A stretch of 64,000 nucleotides of DNA, taken from positions 62,001 to 126,000 of the forward strand of contig JALOOM010000002.1 in NCBI GenBank assembly GCA_025454395.1, read 5' to 3'. The notes beneath the pieces are model-generated. The model did not search any database, was not told where the DNA came from, and saw nothing but the letters and a program-made list of their open reading frames with translations. The translations under genes were made by a program, and so were the position numbers. This DNA is from Elainella sp. Prado103 (GTDB lineage: Bacteria > Cyanobacteriota > Cyanobacteriia > Elainellales > Elainellaceae). Numbering within the stretch: the stretch's first letter is position 1; each line of letters begins with the position of its first letter. Shown here piece by piece: positions 44,940 to 53,932 of the stretch.

Positions 44940-47900
44940 CTACTGTTTGGGCACATATCCTGATAAGGCCGGTGTATAGATTCCTAATTGTGTGCCTTTC
45001 GCATCGTAGAGTTCGATCGGAACTTGGGTGACATCGCCAATATCTGCCAGGGATCGTAACAATCGATTCACCTGATCCACCCCCGTGGTTGAGGTTTGGC
45101 TCGATGGGGTTCGGTTGATTAAGGCAGACACTGTTTGAGCATATTCATCTGTAAACTGAACTCGCACAGACTGGGGTGAAAGCGTGTAGCTACAGAGTCG
45201 CGGTGAACCACTACAGGCTTGATCCAGAGCCGGTTTTGCGGTTTGTACAGCGATCGATCGCTGCGAATTTTGCTGGGATTGCTGTAAGGATTGGCTGTAG
45301 GAGCCCATCAGCGTTTGGGCTTGATTGTAGTAGGTAGAGCTGGTGGGGACTTGGCGGGCGTAGGAGAGTGCATTTTGCCAAGCGGTGGCTGCCTGAATCC
45401 ATTGTCCTTGCTGTTCCAGGGTTTGAGCTTGTTTGGCAGCGTTAATAGCCTGTGTATAGGTACTTTCTGCGGTTTGTTCCTGGGAGCGTTTCAGGTTGGC
45501 TTCGGCCAGTTGAGGTTGATAAATCGCTAGGAGTTGTTGGGCTTCATTGTGGGCCATCGTGCCTTGGGGCACCTGCTGCAACTGTTCGATCGCCGTCATC
45601 CAGGTTGAAGCGGTTTCTTGCCAGTTGGTGGGCGAAGTCGCGGCGGCAGCTCTGGCAGCGGCTAATTGTTCAATTTTACGAGCAGCAGTAATGCGATCCT
45701 GAGCCTGTTGTTCGATCGCAATCCGTTGATTAATGTCGTTCAAATTGGTTTGATATTCTGCCTGCTTTCGTTGGGCTAACCCATAGAGCGAACTGGTGGG
45801 AGAAATTTTGTCTAATTGATCGATCACATCTCGCCAAAGCCAACGAATTTCGCGCCATTCGGGTAAGGGGTGCGGCGGGTTTTGACTGCGCTGCGCTGCG
45901 TTATTGGCCTGCTCCAGGGCATCTACAACTTGTCCTAGAACTACTGACTGATCTTCATAGCTCTTGAGTACCGTTTGGGACTCGCTATAGTAGCGTGACC
46001 AGGATGGAATTGTGCTGAGTAGGTAGCTGGCTTCACTCAGTTGTTTGTGCGCTTCTACAATGGACAGGGCAGAATCGGTAGTCTGTGCAGTTTGGATGGC
46101 GGTCTGGCTGAGGGAGCGGGCCCGCTCTAAAGGTTCACAACCTCCGATCACACAAGGTCGTGTCACCAGATAGAGCCCCCCGGCACTGAGGGTCGTGGCG
46201 ATCACACCGGCAAGCGCCAGATGAGCCGGAGATCGTAACCAGTTAAATAGGGGTCTACGTTCAAAATCAGATGTTGCGACTGTTTCAGATGTCACAAAAT
46301 CAGATGTTGCGACTGTTTCAGATGCCGCAATATCAGATGTCGCAATATCAGATGTCGCAATATCAGATGCCGCAAGTACTTCCGAAGATTCAGAATAGGT
46401 CAGATTGATATTAGGTTCTTGATTTTGATCAGCATTACCCTTGGCGCTACTCAAAAAGTCGGGCTCTTGTATATCGATCGATCTTTCTTGACTCAAATCG
46501 ACTGTTTGATCTATTTCTTCTACTTCTACCTCTTCTACTTCTGAATCTATAGCGGCATTAACGATATCAACTTGATCATTTACTTCACTGATAATTATGT
46601 TTTCGGTAATTATGTTTTCGGTAATTAAATTTGCTGCTATCGGTGGATGTTGTAGATCGATCGGTAATTCGTCGGCCGTCTCAATGCCGCTGTCAATGCT
46701 ATCATCTGGCAAAACGTCAGCTTCTGCCCAAAGCATGGTTTCATCAGATTCGGGTAGATCAGATGCGGTTTCTAAGCCCTCATCCAGCTCCAGGCTGTCA
46801 TCCGGCAAAAGATCGGGTTCTGCCCAGCCTATAGTGGAGTCAAAATGATTGATATCATGAATATCATTGGTGTAATCACTATTATTAACGTAATCGGTAT
46901 AATTAACATCATCTACATCAATGGTGTGGCTAATCCCATCGACGTAATCAGTATCACTAGATTCTAGTAAGTGATTAGTTTCAGTATATTCATTGATGGC
47001 ATTGCTGCGATCGATCGTGATTGTTTCGTCAGATGACGGGTCAGATGACGGGGTTAAAGCTGCCCCATGGTTCGGTTCTGGTGGCCAATCGCTAGCTGTT
47101 TCGAGGCTATCAATTTCGAGACTATCTTCCGGTAACAGGTCTTCAGTGAACAGGTCTTCAGTGAACAGGTCTTCAGTGAACACAGAATCAGGATCGATCG
47201 GGTCAAGATCTAGAGATCCTGGCGGTACAGGTTGAGCATCGAACTGAGCGTTAGATTGATCAAGAAATTGATCGATCTCAGTCAGTTCGATCGGTGTAGT
47301 CTCATCGATCGGTGTAGTTTCGGCAGTTGCTCCAGTAATCAATCCATCCGAACCATCCAATGAGCGATGAGATAAATTAGGCAATGCATGGGTTTCAATC
47401 GAAATGGGTTCACCCGAATTGGTAAAGTTGTCTGGAGGGGACAGATCTAAATCAATTTGCTCTAATCGATCGATGAATGCCTGTTCGTTTGGTTCTGGTG
47501 GTTGCTCGACTGCTAAACCTTGCTCGATCGAATCTCCGATGTCCGCGATCGGTGAGTCAGGCATTGAGGAGAGAGCGGCTGGTGAGGGATCGGGCTCAAC
47601 GGGTGACAGCACGGGCTCGGAACTGTCTGAAAAGAGTGCCGCAAAGGTCAATGGTTCTGAGGGTTCCGACTCTACGGGAGGCGGTGCCGCAAATTCTGGT
47701 GTCGCGAGTGGGGCTTCAGCAAACTCTGGTTCGGCGATGGCTGGGAGGGATTCTAGTTCAGCAACTTCTAATTCAGGTTCAGGTCGATCGAGTTCAATTG
47801 CGATGAGTTCGGGCTTTCCTTGCTCCTGTGCAGTTTCACTGGATCCTGCGGGCGGCGGTTCAGGTGCTGTCAGTTCGAGATCCGATTTCGGTTCAGATGC

Positions 47901-48749
47901 TGCTTGCAGTTCAGGGATCGCAGAGATTATGGCAGCAAATTCGGTGGCAGCAAATTCGGTGGCAGCAAATTCGGTGGCAGCAAATTCTGATTCAGTCAGT
48001 TCGGCTTCGATCGGTTCGATCGTCACAAACTCGGGTTCGGCCAGTTCAGACTCTCTTGGCTGTGTTGCTGGACTGACTGGTGCTTCTGGACTGGCTGGTG
48101 CTTCTGGACTGGCTGGTGCTGCTGGACTGACTGGTGCTGCTAGAATTGCAGATTCTATGGCAAGCTCAGGTTCGGTGTGTTCGACTACTTCAGCGATCGA
48201 TTCAGTCTGTTCGAAGTTTACTGGTTCAAGCCTTGGTTCAAGCCTTGGAAGACCTGATTCAAGTTCAATGGGTGGTTCTACCAATCCAGATTCATGTCCA
48301 GATTCATGAACTTCCGGTTGCAGATCAGGTTGCAGATCAACTTGGGAACTGCTGGTTGGGACGATCGCTACAGGGCGTAAATTAATCTGAAAACTGTGGG
48401 AAGCATAGGGCTGCTGATAACCAGCAATTCTCAGAAAAAGCTGAACTGAGATCGGCGATGGAGCGGTTGCCGTGTGATTTTTAAGCAGCTCTGGCAAAAT
48501 CTGGCGGATCGTTTGTTCTAGTCTCTCGAAGGTTTTCTCAGTATCAGGTTCAATATGGAGGAGGTGTTCCGCCAAGATTAAAAAGCGATCATCTCGCACG
48601 GTGGAGCGAAGTTGGAACGGTTGAGGCGGCATCCACTGCTGGCGAAGCTCATATTGCAGATCGGAGCCCAGATGCGTCCAGTCCTGCGGAGCAGTGGAAT
48701 TCCTCACTCCCATTGGTTGATTCCGATTCAAAAAACGCTGTTTCACCAT
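44940..48749 (-). CDS. Large hypothetical single-pass membrane protein with acidic linker and helical repeats
   Basis: 1269 aa from ATG 48749 (AGGTG upstream); the ORF-track TTG start adds 13 residues. Parts: (1) residues about 10-135, a soluble domain with LRSTVRDDRFLILAEHLLHIEPDTEKTFERLEQTI; (2) about 136-830, a very acidic, Pro/Ser/Glu-rich, probably disordered stretch with many short repeats (for example ATEFA, FTEDL, SPEAP, ATSDI); (3) a TM helix at about 841-863 (ALAGVIATTLSAGGLYLVT); (4) about 880-1150, four degenerate helical repeats with WxxAxxxWxxAxxxLxxVPxxSxYYxxAQ pattern; (5) a C-terminal domain with a Cys pair (QACSGSPRLCSY). Topology suggests a cytoplasmic N-terminus and an exported C-terminus. 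I do not recognise a function. Confidence 0.75.
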   Translation of the reverse strand: MVKQRFLNRNQPMGVRNSTAPQDWTHLGSDLQYELRQQWMPPQPFQLRSTVRDDRFLILAEHLLHIEPDTEKTFERLEQTIRQILPELLKNHTATAPSPISVQLFLRIAGYQQPYASHSFQINLRPVAIVPTSSSQVDLQPDLQPEVHESGHESGLVEPPIELESGLPRLEPRLEPVNFEQTESIAEVVEHTEPELAIESAILAAPVSPAAPASPEAPASPEAPVSPATQPRESELAEPEFVTIEPIEAELTESEFAATEFAATEFAATEFAAIISAIPELQAASEPKSDLELTAPEPPPAGSSETAQEQGKPELIAIELDRPEPELEVAELESLPAIAEPEFAEAPLATPEFAAPPPVESEPSEPLTFAALFSDSSEPVLSPVEPDPSPAALSSMPDSPIADIGDSIEQGLAVEQPPEPNEQAFIDRLEQIDLDLSPPDNFTNSGEPISIETHALPNLSHRSLDGSDGLITGATAETTPIDETTPIELTEIDQFLDQSNAQFDAQPVPPGSLDLDPIDPDSVFTEDLFTEDLFTEDLLPEDSLEIDSLETASDWPPEPNHGAALTPSSDPSSDETITIDRSNAINEYTETNHLLESSDTDYVDGISHTIDVDDVNYTDYVNNSDYTNDIHDINHFDSTIGWAEPDLLPDDSLELDEGLETASDLPESDETMLWAEADVLPDDSIDSGIETADELPIDLQHPPIAANLITENIITENIIISEVNDQVDIVNAAIDSEVEEVEVEEIDQTVDLSQERSIDIQEPDFLSSAKGNADQNQEPNINLTYSESSEVLAASDIATSDIATSDIAASETVATSDFVTSETVATSDFERRPLFNWLRSPAHLALAGVIATTLSAGGLYLVTRPCVIGGCEPLERARSLSQTAIQTAQTTDSALSIVEAHKQLSEASYLLSTIPSWSRYYSESQTVLKSYEDQSVVLGQVVDALEQANNAAQRSQNPPHPLPEWREIRWLWRDVIDQLDKISPTSSLYGLAQRKQAEYQTNLNDINQRIAIEQQAQDRITAARKIEQLAAARAAAATSPTNWQETASTWMTAIEQLQQVPQGTMAHNEAQQLLAIYQPQLAEANLKRSQEQTAESTYTQAINAAKQAQTLEQQGQWIQAATAWQNALSYARQVPTSSTYYNQAQTLMGSYSQSLQQSQQNSQRSIAVQTAKPALDQACSGSPRLCSYTLSPQSVRVQFTDEYAQTVSALINRTPSSQTSTTGVDQVNRLLRSLADIGDVTQVPIELYDAKGTQLGIYTPALSGYVPKQ
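46255..48180 (-). repeat. Cluster of in-frame short tandem repeats in the 1269-aa gene
   Basis: Units of 15 or 18 bp: CTTCAGTGAACAGGT (47137-47183), GCAGCAAATTCGGTG (near 47935-47985), CTGGTGCTTCTGGA-type (near 48070-48135), and GTCGCAATATCAGAT-type (near 46320-46370). All preserve the reading frame and encode acidic or Ala/Pro-rich strings. Confidence 0.85.
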
Positions 48750-48904
48750 ACACCTGGAAGACAGACTAATCCGGTCGGTTGTGGCCAAACCCCAAGGGTG
48801 GTTTAGCTCATACCAGTATGGCGCGAGGGAGTTCGCTTCGGCGAGAGTTCGTTGAGTCTTGCTCTGGGTTCTGGAATTGGGATCTATAAATATTCTCGAC
48901 CTGC

Positions 48905-48935
48905 TTGCAAAACCTCTGCTTAGACTGGCTACAAT
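48905..48935 (+). promoter_or_regulatory. Putative promoter of the 6S RNA gene
   Basis: TTGCAA at 48905-48910 and TACAAT at 48930-48935 with 19-bp spacing, a little long for sigma-70. Transcription would begin near 48941, exactly where the closing helix of the 6S RNA begins. Confidence 0.55.
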
Positions 48936-48940
48936 AGGGA

Positions 48941-49130
48941 AGGTTCTACTGCGACGTTGGTGCCTGCCAATAGAGTTTTATGATCTATGTTTTTTGAATA
49001 AGGGAACCTAAAGCATCCTGGTGGCAGTAGACCGGGCTTGTACCCGGAAACTTTAAACCAGTGATTAAGGTGCCCACCTGGATTTTTTTCCAGGTCAAAA
49101 ACTGAGGTAAGACGGCGTTGCGGGGAACTC
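48941..49130 (+). ncRNA. ssaA: 6S RNA (RNA polymerase regulator)
   Basis: About 190 nt, the size of cyanobacterial 6Sa RNA. The ends pair: AGGTTC/TACTGCGACG at the 5' side with GGCGTTGCGGGGAACT at 49113-49129. The core has the CCGGGCTTGTACCCGG hairpin followed by AAACTTTAAACCAG, comparable with CCGAGAAGCCTTAAAACTG of E. coli 6S, and then GGTGCCCACCTGGA with a T loop and TCCAGGTC, comparable with the CACCTTGAACC hairpin. The product is expected to mimic an open promoter and sequester RNA polymerase. Exact ends are estimated; a covariance-model search would settle the call. Confidence 0.8.
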
Positions 49131-49156
49131 TCATCATGTCATTGCGAGTGTTTAAT

Positions 49157-49189
49157 TCCCTTGTCTAGGTCAGACGAGGGAGTTTTTGT
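49157..49189 (+). terminator. Rho-independent terminator after 6S RNA
   Basis: TCCCTTGTCT, loop AGGTC, AGACGAGGGA (10-bp stem with one G-T pair), followed by GTTTTTGTTT. It lies 27 nt beyond the 6S RNA end and well before the NTRC promoter. Confidence 0.85.
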
Positions 49190-49234
49190 TTGTCTAGAAG
49201 TTGATTGATCTAAGCGGGAATCTCAGGTTGCCCT

Positions 49235-49263
49235 TTGCAATCTCTCTAGAGTTTCGGTACAAT
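49235..49263 (+). promoter_or_regulatory. Putative sigma-70-type promoter of the NTRC gene
   Basis: TTGCAA at 49235-49240, 17-bp spacer, TACAAT at 49258-49263. Predicted start near 49270, giving a very short leader before ATG 49287. The two hexamers equal those proposed for the 6S RNA promoter. Confidence 0.65.
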
Positions 49264-49286
49264 CGTCTACAGTAAGCGTAGTCGTT

Positions 49287-50687
49287 ATGAGTTTATATAA
49301 AGCCATGACAAACCCATCGGTTGAAAACCTCGTCATTATTGGATCGGGCCCGGCTGGCTACACGGCCGCCATCTATGCTGCCAGAGCAAACCTGAAGCCG
49401 TTTGTGTTTGAAGGCTTTCAAGCAGGAGGTTTGCCCGGCGGACAGCTCATGACCACTACTGAAGTTGAGAATTTCCCCGGCTTTCCAGAAGGGATCATGG
49501 GGCCAGAATTGATGGATCGGATGAAGGCACAGGCGATCCGGTGGGGGGCAGAGCTGGTCACTGAAGATGTCACCCAAGTTGATTTTAGCCAGCGGCCATT
49601 TGTGATTCGCTCAGAGGAGCGGGAAGTGCGGGCCCATAGCATTATTATTGCCACCGGAGCGACTGCCAAGCGTCTGGGACTACCCAGTGAGTCTCTGTAC
49701 TGGAGCCGTGGCATTTCTGCTTGTGCGATCTGTGATGGAGCAACTCCGGTTTTCCGCAACCAAGAAATTGTCGTGATCGGCGGTGGAGACTCGGCTGCTG
49801 AGGAGGCGGTTTACCTGACCAAGTATGGCGATCGGGTTCATTTGCTGGTGCGGGGTGACAAAATGCGGGCCAGTAAGGCCATGCAGGATCGGGTGTTAAA
49901 GAATCCTAAAATCACGGTACATTGGCATACCGAGGCTGTCGATGTCTATGGTGCGGCAGGCTGGATGCAAGGGGTGCGGGTCTGGAATAACAAAACTCAG
50001 CAAGAGCATGACATTCCGGCCAAAGGATTGTTCTACGCGATCGGTCATACCCCGAATACTCGTCTGTTTGAAGGGCAACTTGAGCTGGATGATGTCGGCT
50101 ACATCGTGACTCGGCATGATGTGCAAACCAACATTGAGGGGGTTTATGCGGCGGGCGATGTGCAAGATCACGAGTTCCGCCAAGGGATTACGGCGGCGGG
50201 CACGGGTTGTATGGCGGCCATGCTAGCAGAACGTTGGTTAACCGCTAACGATTTGGCGCAAGAGTTTCATCAAACCGAAGCTTCTGAGAAGCCAGAAACC
50301 GAACCCACGCCTCACAAAACCGAAGCGGAAGAAGCGGCTGAGTTTGATCTCACACACACCCGTCATGAAGGAGGTTATGCGCTGCGTAAGCTCTACCATG
50401 AAAGCGATCGATTGATTATGGTCAAATATGCTTCGCCGACCTGCGGCCCCTGTCACACGCTGAAGCCGATTCTGAGCAAAATCGTCGATGAGTTTGACGG
50501 GCGCATTCACTATGTAGAAATCGACATTGAGCAGGATCCGACGATCGCGGAATCAGCAGGTGTTGTGGGAACACCCACCATTCAGTTCTTTAAAGACAAG
50601 GCATTGGTGCATGAAATGAAGGGAGTGAAGCCCAAGAGCCAATACCGGGAAGCGATCGAAAGTCGTCTGGCGGTATCAGTGGGTTAA
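49287..50687 (+). CDS. NADPH-thioredoxin reductase with fused thioredoxin (NTRC)
   Basis: 466 aa. Thioredoxin reductase part (about 1-325): [19 protein letters not shown], redox SACAICDGA (Cys-Ala-Ile-Cys), [37 protein letters not shown] charged Glu/Pro linker (about 330-355) is followed by a thioredoxin domain with [12 protein letters not shown] (Cys-Gly-Pro-Cys) and [16 protein letters not shown] of cyanobacteria and plastids uses NADPH to reduce 2-Cys peroxiredoxin and links redox state to carbon and antioxidant metabolism. Start may be 49287 (MSLYKAM) or the Met at 49305 (MTNPSVEN); both fit. Confidence 0.95.
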   Translation: MSLYKAMTNPSVENLVIIGSGPAGYTAAIYAARANLKPFVFEGFQAGGLPGGQLMTTTEVENFPGFPEGIMGPELMDRMKAQAIRWGAELVTEDVTQVDFSQRPFVIRSEEREVRAHSIIIATGATAKRLGLPSESLYWSRGISACAICDGATPVFRNQEIVVIGGGDSAAEEAVYLTKYGDRVHLLVRGDKMRASKAMQDRVLKNPKITVHWHTEAVDVYGAAGWMQGVRVWNNKTQQEHDIPAKGLFYAIGHTPNTRLFEGQLELDDVGYIVTRHDVQTNIEGVYAAGDVQDHEFRQGITAAGTGCMAAMLAERWLTANDLAQEFHQTEASEKPETEPTPHKTEAEEAAEFDLTHTRHEGGYALRKLYHESDRLIMVKYASPTCGPCHTLKPILSKIVDEFDGRIHYVEIDIEQDPTIAESAGVVGTPTIQFFKDKALVHEMKGVKPKSQYREAIESRLAVSVG

Positions 50688-50775
50688 AGTGACCAATGGG
50701 TCAAAGTAACTAATGGGTCAAAGTAACTAATGGGTCAAAGTAACTAATGGGTCAAAGTGACCAATGGGTCAAAGT
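50686..50775. repeat. 17-bp tandem repeat, five units
   Basis: AAAGTRACYAATGGGTC in five units; the outer two read GTGACCAA and the three inner ones GTAACTAA. The first unit begins within the NTRC stop codon. Confidence 0.95.
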
Positions 50776-50812
50776 AGGGCAGATACGCTTGCTTTGACGG
50801 CTGCGCCCGGCT

Positions 50813-50831
50813 TCATCATGCTTCATGATGA
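50813..50831. other. Short hairpin downstream of NTRC
   Basis: TCATCATG, loop CTT, CATGATGA: an 8-bp perfect stem, no T-run after it. Could stabilise the NTRC transcript end; not a clear terminator. Confidence 0.4.
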
Positions 50832-50906
50832 CTGATGCAATAAACTTCTCCATAGACTGCGTTGACATCCTTGAGCGAGGTTGAATTCATGTTCTGAGGT
50901 TGATTC

Positions 50907-51236
50907 ATGTCTGCCCGATCGATCGCTAAATTCAAGATTCTGTTTGCCTTGATGCTAGTCTGCTCGATCGGGCTAGCAACGGGGTGGAAAGCGGCAGTTC
51001 AGGCGGTGCCACCCCCCGAAGATCAGCCTGAGGAAATTCTACGTACAGAAATTATTCTGGAGGCTCGCTCCCCGCAGGATGGCAAACCCTTAACAGCGGC
51101 CGAATATGCCGAACTTCAGGCTCAACTAGAGGAAGAAGCGCGCCGCATCGGTTCAGTGCCGCCCCAACTGCGTGAACTGGTGACCTTGTTGAAGATTCGG
51201 CGGGTGCTACGTACCATTTTGCCATTTTTACCTTAA
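50907..51236 (+). CDS. Small exported hypothetical protein
   Basis: 109 aa. N-terminal signal peptide or anchor (KFKILFALMLVCSIGLATGWKAAVQA) followed by a mature part with EDQPEEILRTEIILEARSPQDGKPLTAAEYAELQAQLEE and a hydrophobic C-terminus (LKIRRVLRTILPFLP). It resembles short uncharacterised proteins found widely in cyanobacteria; no role is known to me. Convergent with the ClC gene, with 9 bp between stops. Confidence 0.75.
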   Translation: MSARSIAKFKILFALMLVCSIGLATGWKAAVQAVPPPEDQPEEILRTEIILEARSPQDGKPLTAAEYAELQAQLEEEARRIGSVPPQLRELVTLLKIRRVLRTILPFLP

Positions 51237-51245
51237 CCACCAACG

Positions 51246-53306
51246 CTAAGGTGCAGGCGTACCAGTGGCTGTCGCTTGTTCCGATCGAGGATGGGGAGCT
51301 TCTTCCAGATCCATGGGTTTGAGGTTGAGATCTTCAAGCCGTAATGCTTGGGTTGGAACTGCCGTATCGGAAAGGGCTGTCTCAGCACCGGCAGGATCGG
51401 CGTGGAATCGATCGCTTTCTAAATGCAGCGTCTCCACCGTTGAACGATGACGTTGCAAAACCTCCAGAGTCCGGGCAATGCCATCAGCGATCGTAATTTC
51501 TGCTTGGGTCAATAATCCCAAAACTTGCGGAGGCTGTTCGCGGGAGATGACTGGCAACTGTTGTAAACCGCGAGTGGTCATGCGGCTGGCAGCCTCAGTC
51601 AACCGTTCATCTGGAAAGGCATAGACTAACTTGGTGGTGCAGACCGTTTGGATCGGCTGTTGCAGTAGAGTTTGAATCTCAGCTTCAGTTTTGAGGCGCA
51701 GGATCAGCCGATTCACATCTTGCAAGGTCAAAATGCCGATCAACATTTCATCTGCATCCAGCACAAGGGCACCGTGAGAGCGCTGGGTAATTAACTGCTC
51801 GGCTGCACTAAGTAGGGGGAGATTACCCGCCAGTTTTAGGGGGTTGGGACGAATTGCATCTGCGACGGTCAAGCTAGAGGCTAGGTCTAGATCGGGCTCA
51901 GCAGTGGTTGGTTCCGGTTTCGTGGAGTTGTCGATCACCACCTGAGGATGGAGATATTCCACCAGCCAGATACTCAGCCCTACGGCGGCCATCAACGGCA
52001 ACACGATCCGATAATCATGGGTCAGTTCAAACAATAACAGAATTGCCGTTAAGGGGGCTCGGACGCTACCAGCCAACACAGCCGCCATTCCCACCATGGC
52101 ATAGGCCGGCGGAGAAGCCATATAGTTGTGCAGCATCGGTAGGGCGATCGCCAGTACCTTGCCGTAGACTGACCCTAGAGAGGCACCCAAAAATAAAGCT
52201 GGAGCAAACACCCCACCCACGAAACCACTGCCAAAGCTGATGGCAGTCATGATCAGCTTCACGATCAGCAGCGAAATCACCAGTTGGAGGGGAAACTGCA
52301 CATCTTGCAGGATCGATTCTACGGTTTCGTAGCCCACCCCCAAAATTTGAGGTAGTTTGAGGGCAACTAAGCCGAGGCAGGCTCCACCAATAACGGGATG
52401 AAACGGTCGCGGAATTTGGCTGAGCCACTGCAATCCGGCGATCTTACCTTGAAAACTCTGTTGTGAGAGGCGCAAGGCTTGCACGTATAACAGTGATACC
52501 AGGCTAGCTAATAGTCCCAATCCCACATACAGCGGCAATTCCATCAGGCTGCGAACTTCGTAGGCCGGTAAGGCAAACGCAGGCTGGGAGCCTAAGCCAA
52601 TTTGAGCGATCCAAGCAGAGACAACGGCTGCCAACAGCACCACACTGGCCGTGGAAGCCGCAAAAGTGGTTCCCAAAATGACCTCTAGGGCGAAGAACAC
52701 ACCTGCGATCGGAGCATTGAAGCCTGCTGCTAAACCGGCCGCTGCCCCTGCACTGAGCAGCAATTTTCGTCGTTCCTGGGAAACCCGCAGCACCTGCCCC
52801 AACAACAAGCTAAAGTAGGCCCCAATTTCCACACTGGGGCCTTCTGGCCCAAGAGAGGCTCCACTGCCGAGCGAGACAGAGGCAGTCACCATCTTCGTAA
52901 CCGGATTCAGTAACCCGACTTCTCGGCTACCTTGAACCACTTCCACTAATGTGGCTAATCCGGGGCCAAAATCTTTGATCCACCATCGCAATAGCCCGAT
53001 CGCTATTCCACCCAATAGGGGAATCAATCCCAGAGTCCAATGTCCCCACATCGACAGAGTGCTGGACATTTCGCCAAACATGAAACCATGAATGAGGTGA
53101 ATCAATGCTCGAAATAGGACTACACCTACACCCGCACCAATCCCCACTAAAACCGCCAGTAGCAGCACGACTGTTTCTGGGGTTGGCTGAAGTTGGCTCA
53201 GTAAAGCGTTCAGTGATTTCGATGGCGGATCGGGCGAAATCAACGAGGGAGGGGTTTCGGCAGACGACGGCATGGGATATCGATCGGGGAGGAAAGGGTA
53301 GGGCAA
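51246..53306 (-). CDS. ClC-family chloride channel/transporter with CBS domains
   Basis: 686 aa (675 if the second Met at 53273 is used). ClC core (about 45-470): GSGASLGPEGPSVEIG with the gating glutamate in GPEGP, FNAPIAGVFFALEVILG, SFGSGFVGGVFAPALFLGASLG and VGMAAVLAGSVRAPLTAILLLFEL. The C-terminal cytosolic region has two CBS domains (about 485-540 and 550-610), often binding adenine nucleotides. A Pro/Glu/Ala-rich tail follows. The protein exchanges or conducts Cl- across a membrane. The glutamate equivalent to E. coli ClcA Glu203 could not be placed by eye, so channel versus antiporter is open. Confidence 0.92.
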   Translation of the reverse strand: MPYPFLPDRYPMPSSAETPPSLISPDPPSKSLNALLSQLQPTPETVVLLLAVLVGIGAGVGVVLFRALIHLIHGFMFGEMSSTLSMWGHWTLGLIPLLGGIAIGLLRWWIKDFGPGLATLVEVVQGSREVGLLNPVTKMVTASVSLGSGASLGPEGPSVEIGAYFSLLLGQVLRVSQERRKLLLSAGAAAGLAAGFNAPIAGVFFALEVILGTTFAASTASVVLLAAVVSAWIAQIGLGSQPAFALPAYEVRSLMELPLYVGLGLLASLVSLLYVQALRLSQQSFQGKIAGLQWLSQIPRPFHPVIGGACLGLVALKLPQILGVGYETVESILQDVQFPLQLVISLLIVKLIMTAISFGSGFVGGVFAPALFLGASLGSVYGKVLAIALPMLHNYMASPPAYAMVGMAAVLAGSVRAPLTAILLLFELTHDYRIVLPLMAAVGLSIWLVEYLHPQVVIDNSTKPEPTTAEPDLDLASSLTVADAIRPNPLKLAGNLPLLSAAEQLITQRSHGALVLDADEMLIGILTLQDVNRLILRLKTEAEIQTLLQQPIQTVCTTKLVYAFPDERLTEAASRMTTRGLQQLPVISREQPPQVLGLLTQAEITIADGIARTLEVLQRHRSTVETLHLESDRFHADPAGAETALSDTAVPTQALRLEDLNLKPMDLEEAPHPRSEQATATGTPAP

Positions 53307-53392
53307 AGCAAGGCAGATTCCACCTCTATTGTGATGGATTGTGCTCTAGAATTGGGGCGGGTGAGCGACTTTTCAGGCTCAGTTTCCAGCCG

Positions 53393-53584
53393 AATTGCAG
53401 TGAGTTGCAGTGAATTGCAGTGAATTGACTGACAAATCTTTTCCCCTCATCCCTAAATCCCTTCTCCCACTAGGGGCGAAGGGACTTGCAATCAAATCCT
53501 GGTTCGAAAGCCCCTCGCCCGCTGTCAGTCAATCAGGAGTTGCAGTAAATTGCAGTGAATTGCAGTAAATTGCAGTGAATTGCA
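53393..53584. repeat. 11-bp tandem array interrupted by the inverted-repeat element
   Basis: Units ATTGCAGTGAA / ATTGCAGTAAA lie on both sides (53393-53424 and 53538-53584) of the element at 53425-53532. The two halves share the same unit and phase type, so they appear to be one array split by insertion. Confidence 0.85.
53425..53532. repeat. MITE-like element with TTGACTGACA inverted ends, copy 2
   Basis: Left end TTGACTGACAAA, right end TGTCAGTCAA. The 108-bp body shares the TTTTCCCCTCATCCC, CCCTTCTCC and GGTTCGAAAGCCCCTCGCCCG segments with the 167-bp copy at 4446 but lacks about 60 bp on the right side. Non-coding. Confidence 0.7.
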
Positions 53585-53932
53585 CAGCGCTATCTCAATC
53601 CTACAAAGCCTGACTGTATCTGACCGGATCAACCCAGCGGATTTCAATCCAGATTTCTTCACCCACCCCAAAAGGCGCGATTATCCTGTGCTATCCTAGG
53701 AGAGTTGTCTAAATCTCACACATCCGGGGTTTCGGGTGTTTCTGAGCGTCAATTCGACTGGCATTCTGCGGTTTTGGTATTTTGCGTTTGGGAGAAGCTC
53801 TGCCCGATCGATCAAATCCTTAACAGCAATTGATTCATCAAAATGGAATTCAGAGTGATTCAAGCTGATGAATTGGGTGAATGCCCTCAGAAATACGCCT
53901 GGATGGAAGATAAACCCGATAGGAGTTAAATA

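Larger units (their letters stand above)
53307..53932. other. 626-bp spacer upstream of rpsB
   Basis: It contains the 11-bp repeat array and the second inverted-repeat element, then a region (about 53690-53920) that probably includes the rpsB promoter and 5' leader. The ORF 53696..53956 (-) is a shadow. AGGAG at 53921 serves as the rpsB ribosome-binding site. Confidence 0.6.

Noticed and set aside
47404-48309. 301-aa Gly/Ser-rich ORF on the plus strand
   Set aside because: Antisense shadow of the acidic repeat region of the 1269-aa gene; low complexity arises from the same repeats.
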